Shown one piece after another: positions 26,004 to 35,838 of a stretch of DNA of 64,000 nucleotides. Numbering within the stretch: the first letter of the stretch is position 1; the number at the start of each line of letters is the position of its first letter. Position numbers and translations under genes: made by a program. Under the pieces are notes generated by a model. The model did no database searches, had not been told where the DNA came from, and saw nothing but the letters and a program-made list of their open reading frames with translations. This DNA is from Agarivorans sp. TSD2052. GTDB lineage: Bacteria > Pseudomonadota > Gammaproteobacteria > Enterobacterales > Celerinatantimonadaceae. The stretch covers positions 857,501-921,500 of the forward strand of contig NZ_CP096670.1 of NCBI RefSeq assembly GCF_023238625.1, given 5' to 3'.

Positions 26004-27215
26004 ATGCAAACCGCGCCAAACTCGCAACACTTCGACATGATTATTGTTGGCGCTGGCATGGCCGGCGCCAGCTTAGCCTTGGCGCTGTCAAAGCCCAGCC
26101 TTAAAGGCAAAGCCATTCGCATTGCCTTAGTTGAAGCGGCCGAGCTCAACTTTGGCCAGCACCCAGGCTTTGATGGTCGAGCCATTGCCTTATCGGCTGG
26201 CTCAGAGCGCTGGCTACGCGAGCAAGATCTTTGGGCTCCTTTAGCGCCTCATGCTTGTGCCATCGAGCACATTCATGTTTCTGATCGTGGCCATTGTGGC
26301 AGCACCACCTTAGATGCACATGAATACCAGCTTGATGCCTTGGGCCAAGTGATCGAGCTTGAGCATGCCGGCCGTGAGTTTCACCAGTTATTAGCTCAGC
26401 GTGACAACGTTAGTTTGTTCTGCCCTAATAAAGTGGTACACATAGAGCAGCAACAACAGCAGGTCACTATTCAGCTCAACAACCAACAAAGCCTTAGCGC
26501 GAGTTTGTTAATCGGTGCCGATGGGGCTGATTCGGTGGTGGGTAAGCAAGGTGGCTTAAGTCAACAGCAGCATGACTTTGCTAAGTATGCGCTGATTGCC
26601 AATGTGCAAGCCGAGCAAGATTTAGCCGGTAGAGCCTTTGAGCGCTTTACCGAAGATGGCCCCTTGGCACTGTTACCTATGACCGATAACCGTTGGTCGG
26701 TGGTATGGAGTGTTAAGGCTGATGAAGCCAAACGTTTGCAAGCACTAGAAGAGCATCAATTTGTCGCCGCTTTACAGCAAGCATTTGGCTTTCGAGCTGG
26801 GCAATTTTTAAATGTAGGTAAACGCTATGCTTATCCTTTGGTCTTGCGTTATTACCCACGTTTATTTAGTCATCGCTTATTAGTATTAGGCAATGCTGCG
26901 CATAGTTTACATCCTATAGCAGGGCAGGGTTTTAACCTTGGTTTGCGTGATGTAGCGGCGTTAAGTTCGCTGGTGTTAGCCCAATGGCAGCAAGCTGAAG
27001 ACTTAGGCGCACATAGCCTGTTAGATCGCTACCAACAGCTACGCCAAGACGATATAGAACGCACTATTTCGATGACTTCTAGCCTTGCTAGCCTATTTGC
27101 TAGCAGCGATAAAAGCTCGGTAGTACCGCGTAATCTAGGCCTTATGGCCATGCAAATGTCACCCCGCTTTAAATCGCTATTAGCGAAGCAAAGCTTAGGT
27201 CTATTTTCTCGTTAA
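26004..27215 (+). CDS. ubiH: 2-octaprenyl-6-methoxyphenol hydroxylase
   Basis: FAD-dependent monooxygenase of ubiquinone synthesis. The 403-residue product has the FAD-binding MIIVGAGMAGASLALAL near residue 12, the middle motif LIGADGADSVV near 170 and the C-terminal VLGNAAHSLHPIAGQGFNLGLRD near 295. It follows pepP after 4 bases and precedes its paralogue. Of the two genes this one takes the ubiH position, adjacent to pepP, and the N-terminus and FDGRAIALSAGSERWL agree with UbiH rather than UbiI/UbiF. Confidence 0.93.
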   Translation: MQTAPNSQHFDMIIVGAGMAGASLALALSKPSLKGKAIRIALVEAAELNFGQHPGFDGRAIALSAGSERWLREQDLWAPLAPHACAIEHIHVSDRGHCGSTTLDAHEYQLDALGQVIELEHAGREFHQLLAQRDNVSLFCPNKVVHIEQQQQQVTIQLNNQQSLSASLLIGADGADSVVGKQGGLSQQQHDFAKYALIANVQAEQDLAGRAFERFTEDGPLALLPMTDNRWSVVWSVKADEAKRLQALEEHQFVAALQQAFGFRAGQFLNVGKRYAYPLVLRYYPRLFSHRLLVLGNAAHSLHPIAGQGFNLGLRDVAALSSLVLAQWQQAEDLGAHSLLDRYQQLRQDDIERTISMTSSLASLFASSDKSSVVPRNLGLMAMQMSPRFKSLLAKQSLGLFSR

Positions 27216-27234
27216 CACGCTTTAGGACTGGTCA

Positions 27235-28446
27235 ATGCAAGCAGTAGATATAGCCATTATTGGTGGTGGAATGGTAGGACTCGCTTTCGCTAGCGCGCTG
27301 GCTGATAGCCCCTTGCGCATTGCTATTGTAGAGCCTAAGCCTTCGCAACAACCCGATCTAAACCAATACAGTTTACGGGTGAGTGCAATTAGCTTGTCTT
27401 CGCAGCAATTTTTGCAGTCTTTAGGTGTTTGGCAAGCTATTGTTGAGCAACGGGTTGCGCCCTACAACGACATGCAAGTGTGGGAGCAAGACAGTTTTGC
27501 TAAAATTCGCTTTCAAGCCGAGCAGCTGTTAGTGCCGCAAATTGGCCACATTGTAGAAAACGACATTATTCGCCATGCGCTGTGGCAGCAAGTGAGTCAG
27601 CAAAGTAATGTCACCCTTGTAGAACAGCCAGTTGATAAACTGCACCGTGGCGACAGTGAATCATGGTTAAGCTTTGCCGATGGCCAAGGTGTTAGCTGTA
27701 AATTGCTGGTGGCTGCCGATGGGGCTAACTCTTGGCTACGTGAGCAGCTAGATGTGCCGCTTACTTACTGGGATTATCAGCACACCGCGATTGTCGCCAC
27801 CATTAAAACTGCCGAGCCACATCAAGATTGCGCTCGACAAATTTTTACCCCAGAAGGGCCGTTAGCCTTTTTACCCTTAAGTGAAGCCAACACTTGCTCA
27901 ATTGTTTGGTCGGTCTCGCCCGATAGAGCGGCTGAGCTTCAAGCACTGCCTGAGGCCGAGTTTAATAAGCAGCTCACCATGGCCTTTGATGGGCGTTTAG
28001 GCTTGTGTGAGCGAGTGGGGGACTGCGCGGGCTTTCCATTGCGAATGCGTTATGCACGAGACTTTGCCGGCAAGGGCTTCGCACTGATCGGCGATGCCGC
28101 CCACACCATTCACCCGTTAGCGGGTCAAGGTGTCAACCTGGGCTTAATGGATGCAGCAGCCTTAGCGCAAGAGCTAATCACCCTGCAGCAAGCGGGTAAA
28201 AGCATTAACGATTATGCTAATCTGCGCCACTTTGAGCGCTGGCGTAAAAGTGAAGCCAGCCAAATGATCGCCTCTATGGAGTTTTTTAAGCGCCTGTTTG
28301 GTAATGACAACCCCGCGCTTAAACTGCTGCGTGGTGTAGGCATGAGCTTGGTAGATAAAGCTGAACCTCTAAAGCAGCAAGCCATGCGTCGCGCTTTGGG
28401 CCTAGAGGGCGATTTACCGCAAGTGGCGAAAGCCAATGGTGCTTAA
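27235..28446 (+). CDS. ubiI: ubiquinone biosynthesis FAD-dependent hydroxylase, UbiI type
   Basis: Second FAD monooxygenase of the ubiquinone pathway, acting on a different ring carbon from UbiH. The 403-residue protein has VDIAIIGGGMVGLAFASAL at the N-terminus, LLVAADGANSWLREQL near 160 and FALIGDAAHTIHPLAGQGVNLGLMD near 283. The UbiI (VisC) assignment rests on position directly after ubiH, as in E. coli; UbiF is the alternative. Nineteen bases separate it from ubiH, so it is the last gene of the operon. Confidence 0.9.
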   Translation: MQAVDIAIIGGGMVGLAFASALADSPLRIAIVEPKPSQQPDLNQYSLRVSAISLSSQQFLQSLGVWQAIVEQRVAPYNDMQVWEQDSFAKIRFQAEQLLVPQIGHIVENDIIRHALWQQVSQQSNVTLVEQPVDKLHRGDSESWLSFADGQGVSCKLLVAADGANSWLREQLDVPLTYWDYQHTAIVATIKTAEPHQDCARQIFTPEGPLAFLPLSEANTCSIVWSVSPDRAAELQALPEAEFNKQLTMAFDGRLGLCERVGDCAGFPLRMRYARDFAGKGFALIGDAAHTIHPLAGQGVNLGLMDAAALAQELITLQQAGKSINDYANLRHFERWRKSEASQMIASMEFFKRLFGNDNPALKLLRGVGMSLVDKAEPLKQQAMRRALGLEGDLPQVAKANGA

Positions 28447-28484
28447 CCGCATTGAATAAGCTGAGCCCCTCACGGTTTTTTCGC

Positions 28485-28515
28485 TAAAAAAAATCCAGTA
28501 GTGAACCTACTGGAT
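28485..28515 (-). terminator. terminator of the efflux operon
   Basis: On the minus strand the 9-bp stem ATCCAGTAG/CTACTGGAT (28515-28507 with 28501-28493) is followed by TTTTTTTT. It lies about 90 bases beyond the tolC-like stop codon. The plus-strand ubiI gene has no obvious U-tract terminator of its own. Confidence 0.85.
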
Positions 28516-28606
28516 AGCGAAGCAAATATTCATTCTTCAAACAGAGTTGTTTGTTTATCGCGGCTAATTAACTCTAGCTAAGAGCTCCTTGGCTTAAGCT
28601 CTCTCG

Positions 28607-29932
28607 TTACAATGGGTCAATTAAGCCCGCGTTAACTAAACGCACATCGTCTTCAGTTAAACGACCGGCCGCTTGTTTTAGGCTCAGCATATTAAGGATG
28701 TAATCGTATCTAGCATTGGCTAAATCGTTCATTGCTGAATATAAGTTTCGGGTCGCATCTTGTACGTCAACAATGGTACGGGTACCCACTTCAAAGCCCG
28801 CCTCAGTAGCCGCTAGCGCACTGTTAGAAGAGATAACGGTTTGTTCAAAGGCTTTTACTGAACCGACACTGGCACTCACGTTGTTCACTACTGAATTTAC
28901 TGTGCTTTGCAACGCACGATAGCTTTGTTCAAGTGCTTCAGATGAGGCAACATAACTAAATTGCGCTTGTGTCACCTGTGAGTTGATACTGCCGCCTAAA
29001 TAAATCGGCCAATTGAATTCCAAGCCTATATTGCCGGTGTTAGTTTCGCCGCCATAGTTGGTATCGTAACTATCATTGCCATATTGGTTATTTGTGTAAC
29101 CGATCCCTGCAGTTAGATTTAAAGTGGGTAAATGGCCACTTTGGGCTAGTTTTATTTGCTGCTGGGCAATCTCTTTGGCAATCCGTTGAGCATTTAGCGT
29201 TAGGTTTGCATCGGTGGCTGAATCTAGCCAATAACTGGCATTTTGCTCTAGTTCACTAGGCTGGAAACGTTGGGTATTTAATACCTTTAGTTGCTGGTGT
29301 TTAAGGCCGGTTAGTTCGCGTAAGGCTTCGTAGCTATTCGCCAAATTGTTATTGGCTTGAATTTCTTCGGCAAGGGTTCGGTCATACTCAGCTTGTGCTT
29401 CATGTACATCGGTGATGGCGGTTAAACCTACATTAAAGCGCTGCTTAGTTTGCTCAAGCTGTCGCTCTACCGCTGTTTTATTGGCGGCGACAAAGTTAAG
29501 GTTGTCGTTTGCTCGCAGTACTTTGAAATAGGCCTTACTCACCCTAATGATGAGGCTTTGCTGGTCACTCATATAGAGCGCGTCGGCCCTTGTGGCACTT
29601 TTTTCGGTAATGCTTAGGTTGGTCCAATACGATTGCGAATAGAGTGATTGGCTTAAACCGATGTTGGCACTGTTATTAGTGGTGCTGTCGACAAGGCTAT
29701 TGCTAGTGCTGGTATAATTGATGCCTGCACTAAAGGCTAATTGTGGCAGCAATGCAGCGCGGCTTTCGGTAATTTTCTCAAAGGCGATATCTCGTTGAGC
29801 TTTGCTTTGTAAGATCTGTGGATCTTTTTCTTGAGCAAGTTGATATATTTGCAGTAAATCATCTGCTTGTGTAGGCAAGGCCAATGTCGCTAGGCTAAAT
29901 GATAGCAACAACATATTGGTTCTGTAATTCAT
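28607..29932 (-). CDS. tolC: TolC-family outer-membrane efflux protein
   Basis: Trimeric outer-membrane channel of tripartite pumps. The 441-residue product has a signal peptide (1-23, ending PTQA) and two internally repeated halves of coiled-coil helices and short barrel strands. Typical lines are LLQIYQLAQEKDPQI, RVSKAYFKVLRANDNLNFV, QRFNVGLTAITDVHEAQAEYDR and, in the second half, FEVGTRTIVDVQDATRNLYSAMNDLANARYDYILN, which are close to E. coli TolC. It follows the RND pump gene after 123 bases and ends at a terminator, so the whole tripartite pump is encoded in one stretch. It may also serve other exporters. Confidence 0.92.
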   Translation of the reverse strand: MNYRTNMLLLSFSLATLALPTQADDLLQIYQLAQEKDPQILQSKAQRDIAFEKITESRAALLPQLAFSAGINYTSTSNSLVDSTTNNSANIGLSQSLYSQSYWTNLSITEKSATRADALYMSDQQSLIIRVSKAYFKVLRANDNLNFVAANKTAVERQLEQTKQRFNVGLTAITDVHEAQAEYDRTLAEEIQANNNLANSYEALRELTGLKHQQLKVLNTQRFQPSELEQNASYWLDSATDANLTLNAQRIAKEIAQQQIKLAQSGHLPTLNLTAGIGYTNNQYGNDSYDTNYGGETNTGNIGLEFNWPIYLGGSINSQVTQAQFSYVASSEALEQSYRALQSTVNSVVNNVSASVGSVKAFEQTVISSNSALAATEAGFEVGTRTIVDVQDATRNLYSAMNDLANARYDYILNMLSLKQAAGRLTEDDVRLVNAGLIDPL

Positions 29933-30055
29933 TTAATACATCCAGTAAGGGTGTCAAAACACTCAAAGATATTGGGCTAATGGGCATGTGTTAGCGCGTA
30001 AACTTAGCAAACAAACGTGTTTGCTAAGCTGATTAAGGTCTAGGTCGCTATGGGT

Positions 30056-33000
30056 TTAGGTCACTATGGGTTTAGGCACTTTAATTCTAAAGACTAAGGT
30101 GTAGATAACCGGCAGTACTACCAGCGTTAATACCGTGGCAAAACCTAAACCAAACACAATGGTAACGGCCATTGATTGGAAGAAAGGATCAGACATTAGC
30201 GGCAACATACCTAACATGGTAGTAAGTGCGGCCATACCTACCGGGCGAACTCGGCTTACTGACGAGTGGTAAACTGCATCGTAAGCTGCTCGGCCTTCTT
30301 TTAGCTCAATGTTTATCTGGTCTACCAGTACAATGCTGTTTTTAATAATCATCCCGCTTAAACTCAACATGCCTAAAATGGCCATAAAGCTGAGTGGGGC
30401 ATCTAGCGCTAACAAGCCAAAGCTCACACCAATAATGGATAGCGGTACCGTTAGCCAAATCACCAACGGCTGCCTAATCGAGTTAAATAGCAGCACCGTT
30501 AGCAGGAACATGGCTAAATATCCCATCGGCACAGAACCGCCAATGCCTTTTTGCGCCTCGGTTGAGGTTTCGTACTCGCCACCCCATTCCAGCGAATAGC
30601 CTTCTGGTAAGTTGATGGCTTCAACTTTATGGCGCACTTTTCTTAATAGTGAATCCGCCGTTTCTGCACTGTTATTGGCAGGGTCAGCCAGCACCGTTAC
30701 TAAGCGTTTTCTATCGCGGCGCATAATAATGGGATCTTCCCACTCGGTATCAAAATTAGATACGAATTGGGTAATCGGAACAAAGCTTGAGTACTTTGAA
30801 CTCCATATCTGCAAGCCATTTAAGTTAGCTTGGCGTTCGCTAGCGGGAGCGCGCGCCACAATAGGCAGCAAGTGTGAGCCATCACGATACACGCCAATTT
30901 CTTCACCGTTAAAGTGTCGTAGTAATGCCGCATCAAGATCTTGCTTGCTGATGCCTATTTCACGGGCTCGGGCTAAGTCTATTTGCGGTCGCACTAGCAT
31001 CACTTGGTTGCGCCAATCGTGGCGAATGTTATCGGCTGTGGGCTCGTCTCTAAGAATGGCTATCGCGCTATCGGCGAGCTGACGTAATACTTGCGGGTCG
31101 TCACCATAAAAGCGCGCTTCTATTTTGGCTGCTGGCGAGGGCCCATTAATAATCAATTTAACGCGGTATTCAGCCTCAGAGAAATCTTGGCGTAAGGTTG
31201 CTTCTACCCAAGGCAAGAACACATTCAGGCTGGCTAAATCGTCCATTTCTATCAAAAGCTGCGCATAAGCCGGATAGGCTTTTTCAGGCTGATAAGGCAG
31301 CGCGAAACGCTGTGAACCTTGGCCTACTACCGAGGTGATATTGGCAATGCCATGCGCCGAATCGGCTTTCTTAGCAAGCAGTGTTTTCTCAATGTCACCG
31401 ACAAATTTTTCTGTGGCTAAAATATCGGTCCCCTCGGGTAACCAGATATCCACCATAAAAATAGGCGTGGTTGAGGCTGCAAAAAATACATTTTTCACCT
31501 TGCTCATGCCAAACATGGCAGAGCCTAGCATGGCAATAACAATCAAAACGGTGATGATCCGATAACGCATCGCCGTATTTAAAATGCTGCGATAAATGCT
31601 AAATATTACGCCTTTGTAAGGTTCTTGCTCGGCACTGTCTTGATCGCCGTCTTTAAACAACAAGTAGCAGAAAAACGGCGTAATGGTGATCGCGGTAATC
31701 CAGCTAATAGAAAGCGATATAAGCAATACTTGGAATAGCGATAAACAGAATTCACCAGTAGCATCCGACGACAGCCCAATAGGGGCAAACGCCATGATGG
31801 CAATGACGGTGGCACCGAGTAGTGGCCATTGGGTTTGGCTTACCACCTTGGCGGCTGCTTGTTTACGGCTTAAACCTTGTTTAAGCCCAATAATGATCCC
31901 TTCGGTAACCACAATTGCATTATCAACTAACATACCAAGGGCAATAATTAACGCCCCTAAAGAGATGTTTTGCAGTTGAATGTTGAGCGCGTTCATTACG
32001 ATAAAGGTGCCCAAAATAGTAATAACTAATACGGCCCCCATGAGCAGGTCAGATCTAGCGCCCATAAATACCAGTAACACTACAATTACAATGGCGATAG
32101 ATTGCGCCAAATTGGTTAAGAAGCCGCTGACTGATTGCTCTACCATTTTGCCTTGGTCGTAAATCACATTAATCTGCATACCTATTGGCATTTCAGTTTT
32201 CAGCTCAGCAAGCTTGGCGGTTATTAGTTTCGATATATCAACAACATTTACACCCGAGGCGTATGACATCCCCATCGATAAAGCGTTATTGCCGTTATCG
32301 TGGTAAATCTGGCTTGGGGTCTCGGTGGTGGTACGGTATATGTCTGCTATATCGCCCAAGTAAACTAAGTTATCGCTACTGGGAGGGCTGACTAAAATGT
32401 CTTTCATTTCAGATTCATCGACAAATTCACCAGTAGGGTGAATCCGAATTCTATTGCCGTTTACTAGCGCTTTACCGGCATTAGATACCACATTTTGCGT
32501 TTGCAGTAAGTCGTATATGTAAGCGGGATCGAGACCCAAAGCACTCAGCTTTTGTTGGCTAATTTCTATCAGTATTTGTTCTTGAGGGGCGCCGACAACC
32601 GACACCTTTTTAACCCCTGGTGTAAGCACTAATTCGCGTCGAACTAAATCACTGTAGTTTTTCAGTTCACGGTAGCTATAACCTTCGCCGGTAATATTCA
32701 CTAAGTAGCCATATACGTCTGAGAAGTCATCAATGACTAATGGCGTTTGCACTCCCGGTGGCAGCAGGCCTTGTGTGTCGCTAATTTTTCGTCTGAGCTC
32801 ATCCCATACTTGTGGCAAGGTTGCTTTATTATATTGCTCGCTCATCTCAACTTCGATTTGCGACAAGCCCGCACTGTTAATTGAAGACACATGTTTTATT
32901 TGCGACATCTTTTGCAGCGCATCTTCTAATTGCAGCGTTACCTCTTCTTCTACTTGTTCTGCACTTGCTCCTGGGTAGTTGGTAATAACGAGCGCGGTTT

Positions 33001-33127
33001 TAATCGTAAATTCTGGTTGTTCTAATTGGCCCAAACCAGTAAATGATATGGCGCCCCCCACTAACATCAGTATCACGACCATCCAGCTAATGACTTTGTG
33101 GTTGATACTATACAGCGCAGCATTCAT
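30056..33127 (-). CDS. RND efflux transporter, HAE1/AcrB-like
   Basis: Proton-driven inner-membrane pump of 1023 residues with about 12 helices and two large periplasmic loops. I choose the ATG at 33127 (MNAALYSINHKV), where GAGGAG precedes and the adaptor stop codon is 2 bases away. A Lys of helix 10 is present (SGMIIKNSIVLVD). In helix 4 the usual acidic pair is replaced by LVDNAIVVTEG, so only one of the two proton-relay Asp residues of AcrB is present, as in other branches of the family. It sits between its adaptor and a TolC protein. Substrates cannot be read from sequence. Confidence 0.93.
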   Translation of the reverse strand: MNAALYSINHKVISWMVVILMLVGGAISFTGLGQLEQPEFTIKTALVITNYPGASAEQVEEEVTLQLEDALQKMSQIKHVSSINSAGLSQIEVEMSEQYNKATLPQVWDELRRKISDTQGLLPPGVQTPLVIDDFSDVYGYLVNITGEGYSYRELKNYSDLVRRELVLTPGVKKVSVVGAPQEQILIEISQQKLSALGLDPAYIYDLLQTQNVVSNAGKALVNGNRIRIHPTGEFVDESEMKDILVSPPSSDNLVYLGDIADIYRTTTETPSQIYHDNGNNALSMGMSYASGVNVVDISKLITAKLAELKTEMPIGMQINVIYDQGKMVEQSVSGFLTNLAQSIAIVIVVLLVFMGARSDLLMGAVLVITILGTFIVMNALNIQLQNISLGALIIALGMLVDNAIVVTEGIIIGLKQGLSRKQAAAKVVSQTQWPLLGATVIAIMAFAPIGLSSDATGEFCLSLFQVLLISLSISWITAITITPFFCYLLFKDGDQDSAEQEPYKGVIFSIYRSILNTAMRYRIITVLIVIAMLGSAMFGMSKVKNVFFAASTTPIFMVDIWLPEGTDILATEKFVGDIEKTLLAKKADSAHGIANITSVVGQGSQRFALPYQPEKAYPAYAQLLIEMDDLASLNVFLPWVEATLRQDFSEAEYRVKLIINGPSPAAKIEARFYGDDPQVLRQLADSAIAILRDEPTADNIRHDWRNQVMLVRPQIDLARAREIGISKQDLDAALLRHFNGEEIGVYRDGSHLLPIVARAPASERQANLNGLQIWSSKYSSFVPITQFVSNFDTEWEDPIIMRRDRKRLVTVLADPANNSAETADSLLRKVRHKVEAINLPEGYSLEWGGEYETSTEAQKGIGGSVPMGYLAMFLLTVLLFNSIRQPLVIWLTVPLSIIGVSFGLLALDAPLSFMAILGMLSLSGMIIKNSIVLVDQINIELKEGRAAYDAVYHSSVSRVRPVGMAALTTMLGMLPLMSDPFFQSMAVTIVFGLGFATVLTLVVLPVIYTLVFRIKVPKPIVT

Positions 33128-33129
33128 GG

Positions 33130-34236
33130 TTAAACTCCTCGCGCCCAATGTAGCGGCTTGATCAGTTCGTTACCGGTGAGAGAATTAACGCCGCTAGCTA
33201 CAACCCTATCGCCTTTATCTAAGCCTGATAATACTTCCACTCCGTTAGCATGAATCCTACCCAAAGAAATGGGAGTAAGTTGCAGAGATTGTGAGCTTGC
33301 TTGATATACCCAAACACTGGCTATTGGCGTACCGTTGGTGGCCTCGATGTTGCTATCTCGAACAATGGCGGTAAGCGGCAGTATGGCAATAGGTGTTTGC
33401 TTTGAATGGGCTGACGGCAGCTTAATAACCACCGATGTACTCATACCCGGTAGCAAGTGTAATTGCTCAGGCGGCGTTAAATGAAACGTCATCTCGTAGG
33501 TTTGGGTTCCCTCGGCGGCAAGATTGCTATGTTCTTTATAAGTGAGTTTTAAGGCTTGGTTATTCAATTGAGCAAAAGCGTCCACATCCTCGAGAGAAGC
33601 GTCATTTTGCAAACTCAAAAGCATAGATTCTGGCAGTTGAATTTTTAGCTCGAAAACCTTGGTATTTTGTAAGGTCACAATCGCTTGATGGGGCTGAACC
33701 ATTTGGTAATTGTCGGTATGCACCTTTGCTACAACACCAGAAAAGGGCGCGTAAATAGTGGTGTAGCTCAATTGATCTTTGCTACTGCGTAAGGTGGCCT
33801 CTGCCGACTTTAAGGTGGCGCTAGCGCTGTCAAAATCGGCTGGGGAAATGAGCTTACGCTTTAATAACGTTTGGATACGAGCAAAGTCTGCTTGAGCCAG
33901 TTCAAAATTCGCTTCGGCATTTAACAGTGCGTTTGCAGCATCGCGTTTATCTAGCTGAGTAAGAATTTGTCCACGCGCGACTTTTTGCCCTTCAATCAAA
34001 TCGAGTTTCACCAGCTCTCCGCTAATGCGAAAGGCGAGTTCGGCCTGCTGACTAGCAAAAATTTTAGCCGGAAACGTCCGCTCTAGAGACGGTACAGATT
34101 GATCAATATCGATCAACTTAACCGGTCTAGGTTTCACTATTGGAGTGGCAGCGGCGTTGGCCGACAAGTCACATCCAGAGATGAATGTTGATACAAGCAC
34201 TACGAGTGCAATCTGATATTGAGTGGGAATAAGCAT
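33130..34236 (-). CDS. RND periplasmic adaptor (membrane fusion) lipoprotein
   Basis: Bridges the RND pump and TolC in the periplasm. The start at 34236 has AAGG upstream and gives MLIPTQYQIALVVLVSTFISGC, a lipoprotein signal with lipobox ISGC; a longer reading adds 22 residues without a ribosome site. The 368-residue protein has lipoyl halves (AFRISGELVKLDLIEGQKVARGQILTQLD near 65 and YTTIYAPFSGVVAKVHTDN near 153), a short helical hairpin between them and beta-barrel and membrane-proximal domains after 190. First gene of the efflux operon, divergent from a LysR gene. Confidence 0.92.
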   Translation of the reverse strand: MLIPTQYQIALVVLVSTFISGCDLSANAAATPIVKPRPVKLIDIDQSVPSLERTFPAKIFASQQAELAFRISGELVKLDLIEGQKVARGQILTQLDKRDAANALLNAEANFELAQADFARIQTLLKRKLISPADFDSASATLKSAEATLRSSKDQLSYTTIYAPFSGVVAKVHTDNYQMVQPHQAIVTLQNTKVFELKIQLPESMLLSLQNDASLEDVDAFAQLNNQALKLTYKEHSNLAAEGTQTYEMTFHLTPPEQLHLLPGMSTSVVIKLPSAHSKQTPIAILPLTAIVRDSNIEATNGTPIASVWVYQASSQSLQLTPISLGRIHANGVEVLSGLDKGDRVVASGVNSLTGNELIKPLHWARGV

Positions 34237-34387
34237 ACTTACCTTGCTCTTAGTATTATAAGAAGCGCTTAGTATAGGTAGCTTTAAAGTTTGCAAAAAC
34301 ATAACAGTTCGAAACTTTATGTTCTGAATTATGGGATTGAAATGTTAAGCTTTAGCTGAGCAATAACCCTAAAGGACCAGCATTGCC

Positions 34388-35293
34388 ATGAAAACGGAAG
34401 ACATTAAGTTATTTCACTTTATTGTGGACTCTGGCAATTTAACTAAGGCTTCAGAACGGCTTGATCTGCCTAAATCTAACCTTAGTCGTCGGCTTAAAAA
34501 TCTCGAAGATGAGTTAACCGTGGATCTGTTTCATCGGCATCAGCGAACCATGACCTTGTCTGAGAATGGTCGGCAATTTTACCAACGTACCAAACCTTTA
34601 ATCTTCGAATTAGAAACAACCATTGAAGAGATGACTACCGAGTCGCCAGAACTGAGTGGCTACCTGCGTATTCAGCTTTTACCGCTGCCTGGCAACCATA
34701 AGTTTGAGGATATAATTTTTAGGTTTATGGCGCTGCACCCCAAGGTACATATTGAAATTATTACCAGTGCAGATGAGCGCGACCTCATTGAACACAACAT
34801 TGATGTTGCCTTTAGAATTGGCAAGCGTTTAGACGATTCTAATCTGATTGCTCGGCCACTAAAAACGGTTCCCTTTGGTTACTATGCTAGCCCTGAATAT
34901 TTAGCCAAGCAGGGTGGTTTGCCTCAAACCGAGCAAGAGCTTACTCAGCACCGCTTTATTATAAGCCGCTTACCGAACGGGAAGTTGGCTAAGCAACTGC
35001 CTTTATCTAAGGGTCATAGCTTTGAAGCAAAAGGCAGGCTGGTGGTTAATCATGAAGCGTTGTTGCTGCATGCATGTTTGGAGCACCAAGGTGTTTCATA
35101 CGTACCTGCTCACATAACCCAACAAGCCGTTCAACAAGGGCAATTGGTTCACTTGTTACCAGAGATGGACGCACTAACCACAACGGGTTGGTTGGTGTAC
35201 CCCACTAAAGCGAGTCTTTCTATGGCTGCCAAGGCGTTAATTGAATTCTTATTTGAGGGGATTGAAGGGCTAACTCTTGAGGATGCTAATTAA
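34388..35293 (+). CDS. LysR family regulator of the RND operon
   Basis: Transcription regulator of 301 residues. The helix-turn-helix at about 17-45 reads NLTKASERLDLPKSNLSRRLKNLEDEL, followed by LFHRHQRTMTLSENGRQFYQR and a LysR effector domain (ADERDLIEHNIDVAFRIGKRL near 130). This belongs to the AaeR/DmlR-like branch of LysR proteins. It is divergent from the adaptor gene with 151 bases between starts, the classical layout for a regulator of the neighbouring operon. An inverted AGAACATAAAGTTTCGAACTGTT-like element near 34298-34330 may be its site. Confidence 0.9.
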   Translation: MKTEDIKLFHFIVDSGNLTKASERLDLPKSNLSRRLKNLEDELTVDLFHRHQRTMTLSENGRQFYQRTKPLIFELETTIEEMTTESPELSGYLRIQLLPLPGNHKFEDIIFRFMALHPKVHIEIITSADERDLIEHNIDVAFRIGKRLDDSNLIARPLKTVPFGYYASPEYLAKQGGLPQTEQELTQHRFIISRLPNGKLAKQLPLSKGHSFEAKGRLVVNHEALLLHACLEHQGVSYVPAHITQQAVQQGQLVHLLPEMDALTTTGWLVYPTKASLSMAAKALIEFLFEGIEGLTLEDAN

Positions 35294-35351
35294 AGCGGCT
35301 TTGGTTTATGCCATCGCCGACAGCAAACCAGTATTGGCTGTACTCTTGAAC

Positions 35352-35381
35352 AAAAAAACTACCGATACGGTAGTTTTTTTG
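35352..35381. terminator. bidirectional terminator
   Basis: The stem ACTACC-GATAC-GGTAGT is flanked by A7 and T7 (35352-35381), so it can end both the LysR gene on the plus strand and the convergent gene at 35421 on the minus strand. Confidence 0.9.
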
Positions 35382-35420
35382 TAGCAAAATATGCTCGCTT
35401 AGGTGCGCCTTGAGACGCCG

Positions 35421-35819
35421 CTATAATTGTGCGTGTTTTATCGATCGCTTCATAATGGCCGAAAACTGGTCACCACTGCTATTTGCCGATACCAATAACC
35501 AGCCGTGTTGGTGTAAATGGTTTACGGCATCAATCGGCGAGTTGAAAGAAATAACGCTGCCATTCTCATCGCGTAATAGATCGTTGTTACGCAGCCCTAT
35601 TTTAAGCTCTTGACCAAAATCTACCGCTACTTTCCATTTGGTTAAGCTGAGTAACTTACCGCTGGCCATCACCATTGCGTACTCTTCGCTGGGCTGAGTG
35701 GCAGCTTCACTTGCTTCTACCGTTACGCTTAGCAGTAACATTAAAACAATAGAAGCTAGCATGCCTTGTACTATCGCAGTGCGTTTACGGATGTTTCTAT
35801 TCAGTGTTTGGGGATTCAT
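35421..35819 (-). CDS. hypothetical membrane-anchored or exported protein
   Basis: Not recognised. From the ATG at 35819 (MNPQTLNRNIRKRTAIVQ) it has 132 residues. A basic N-terminus is followed by one hydrophobic segment (about 19-34, GMLASIVLMLLLSVTV), which is either a signal peptide or an anchor. The rest is a small soluble domain with KLLSLTKWKVAVDFGQEL and a C-terminal DQFSAIMKRSIKHAQL. It follows the serine hydrolase gene by 19 bases on the same strand, so the two are probably co-transcribed. An earlier in-frame start would run back into that gene. Confidence 0.65.
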   Translation of the reverse strand: MNPQTLNRNIRKRTAIVQGMLASIVLMLLLSVTVEASEAATQPSEEYAMVMASGKLLSLTKWKVAVDFGQELKIGLRNNDLLRDENGSVISFNSPIDAVNHLHQHGWLLVSANSSGDQFSAIMKRSIKHAQL

Positions 35820-35838
35820 TATAAAATGTCTCTCTCTA

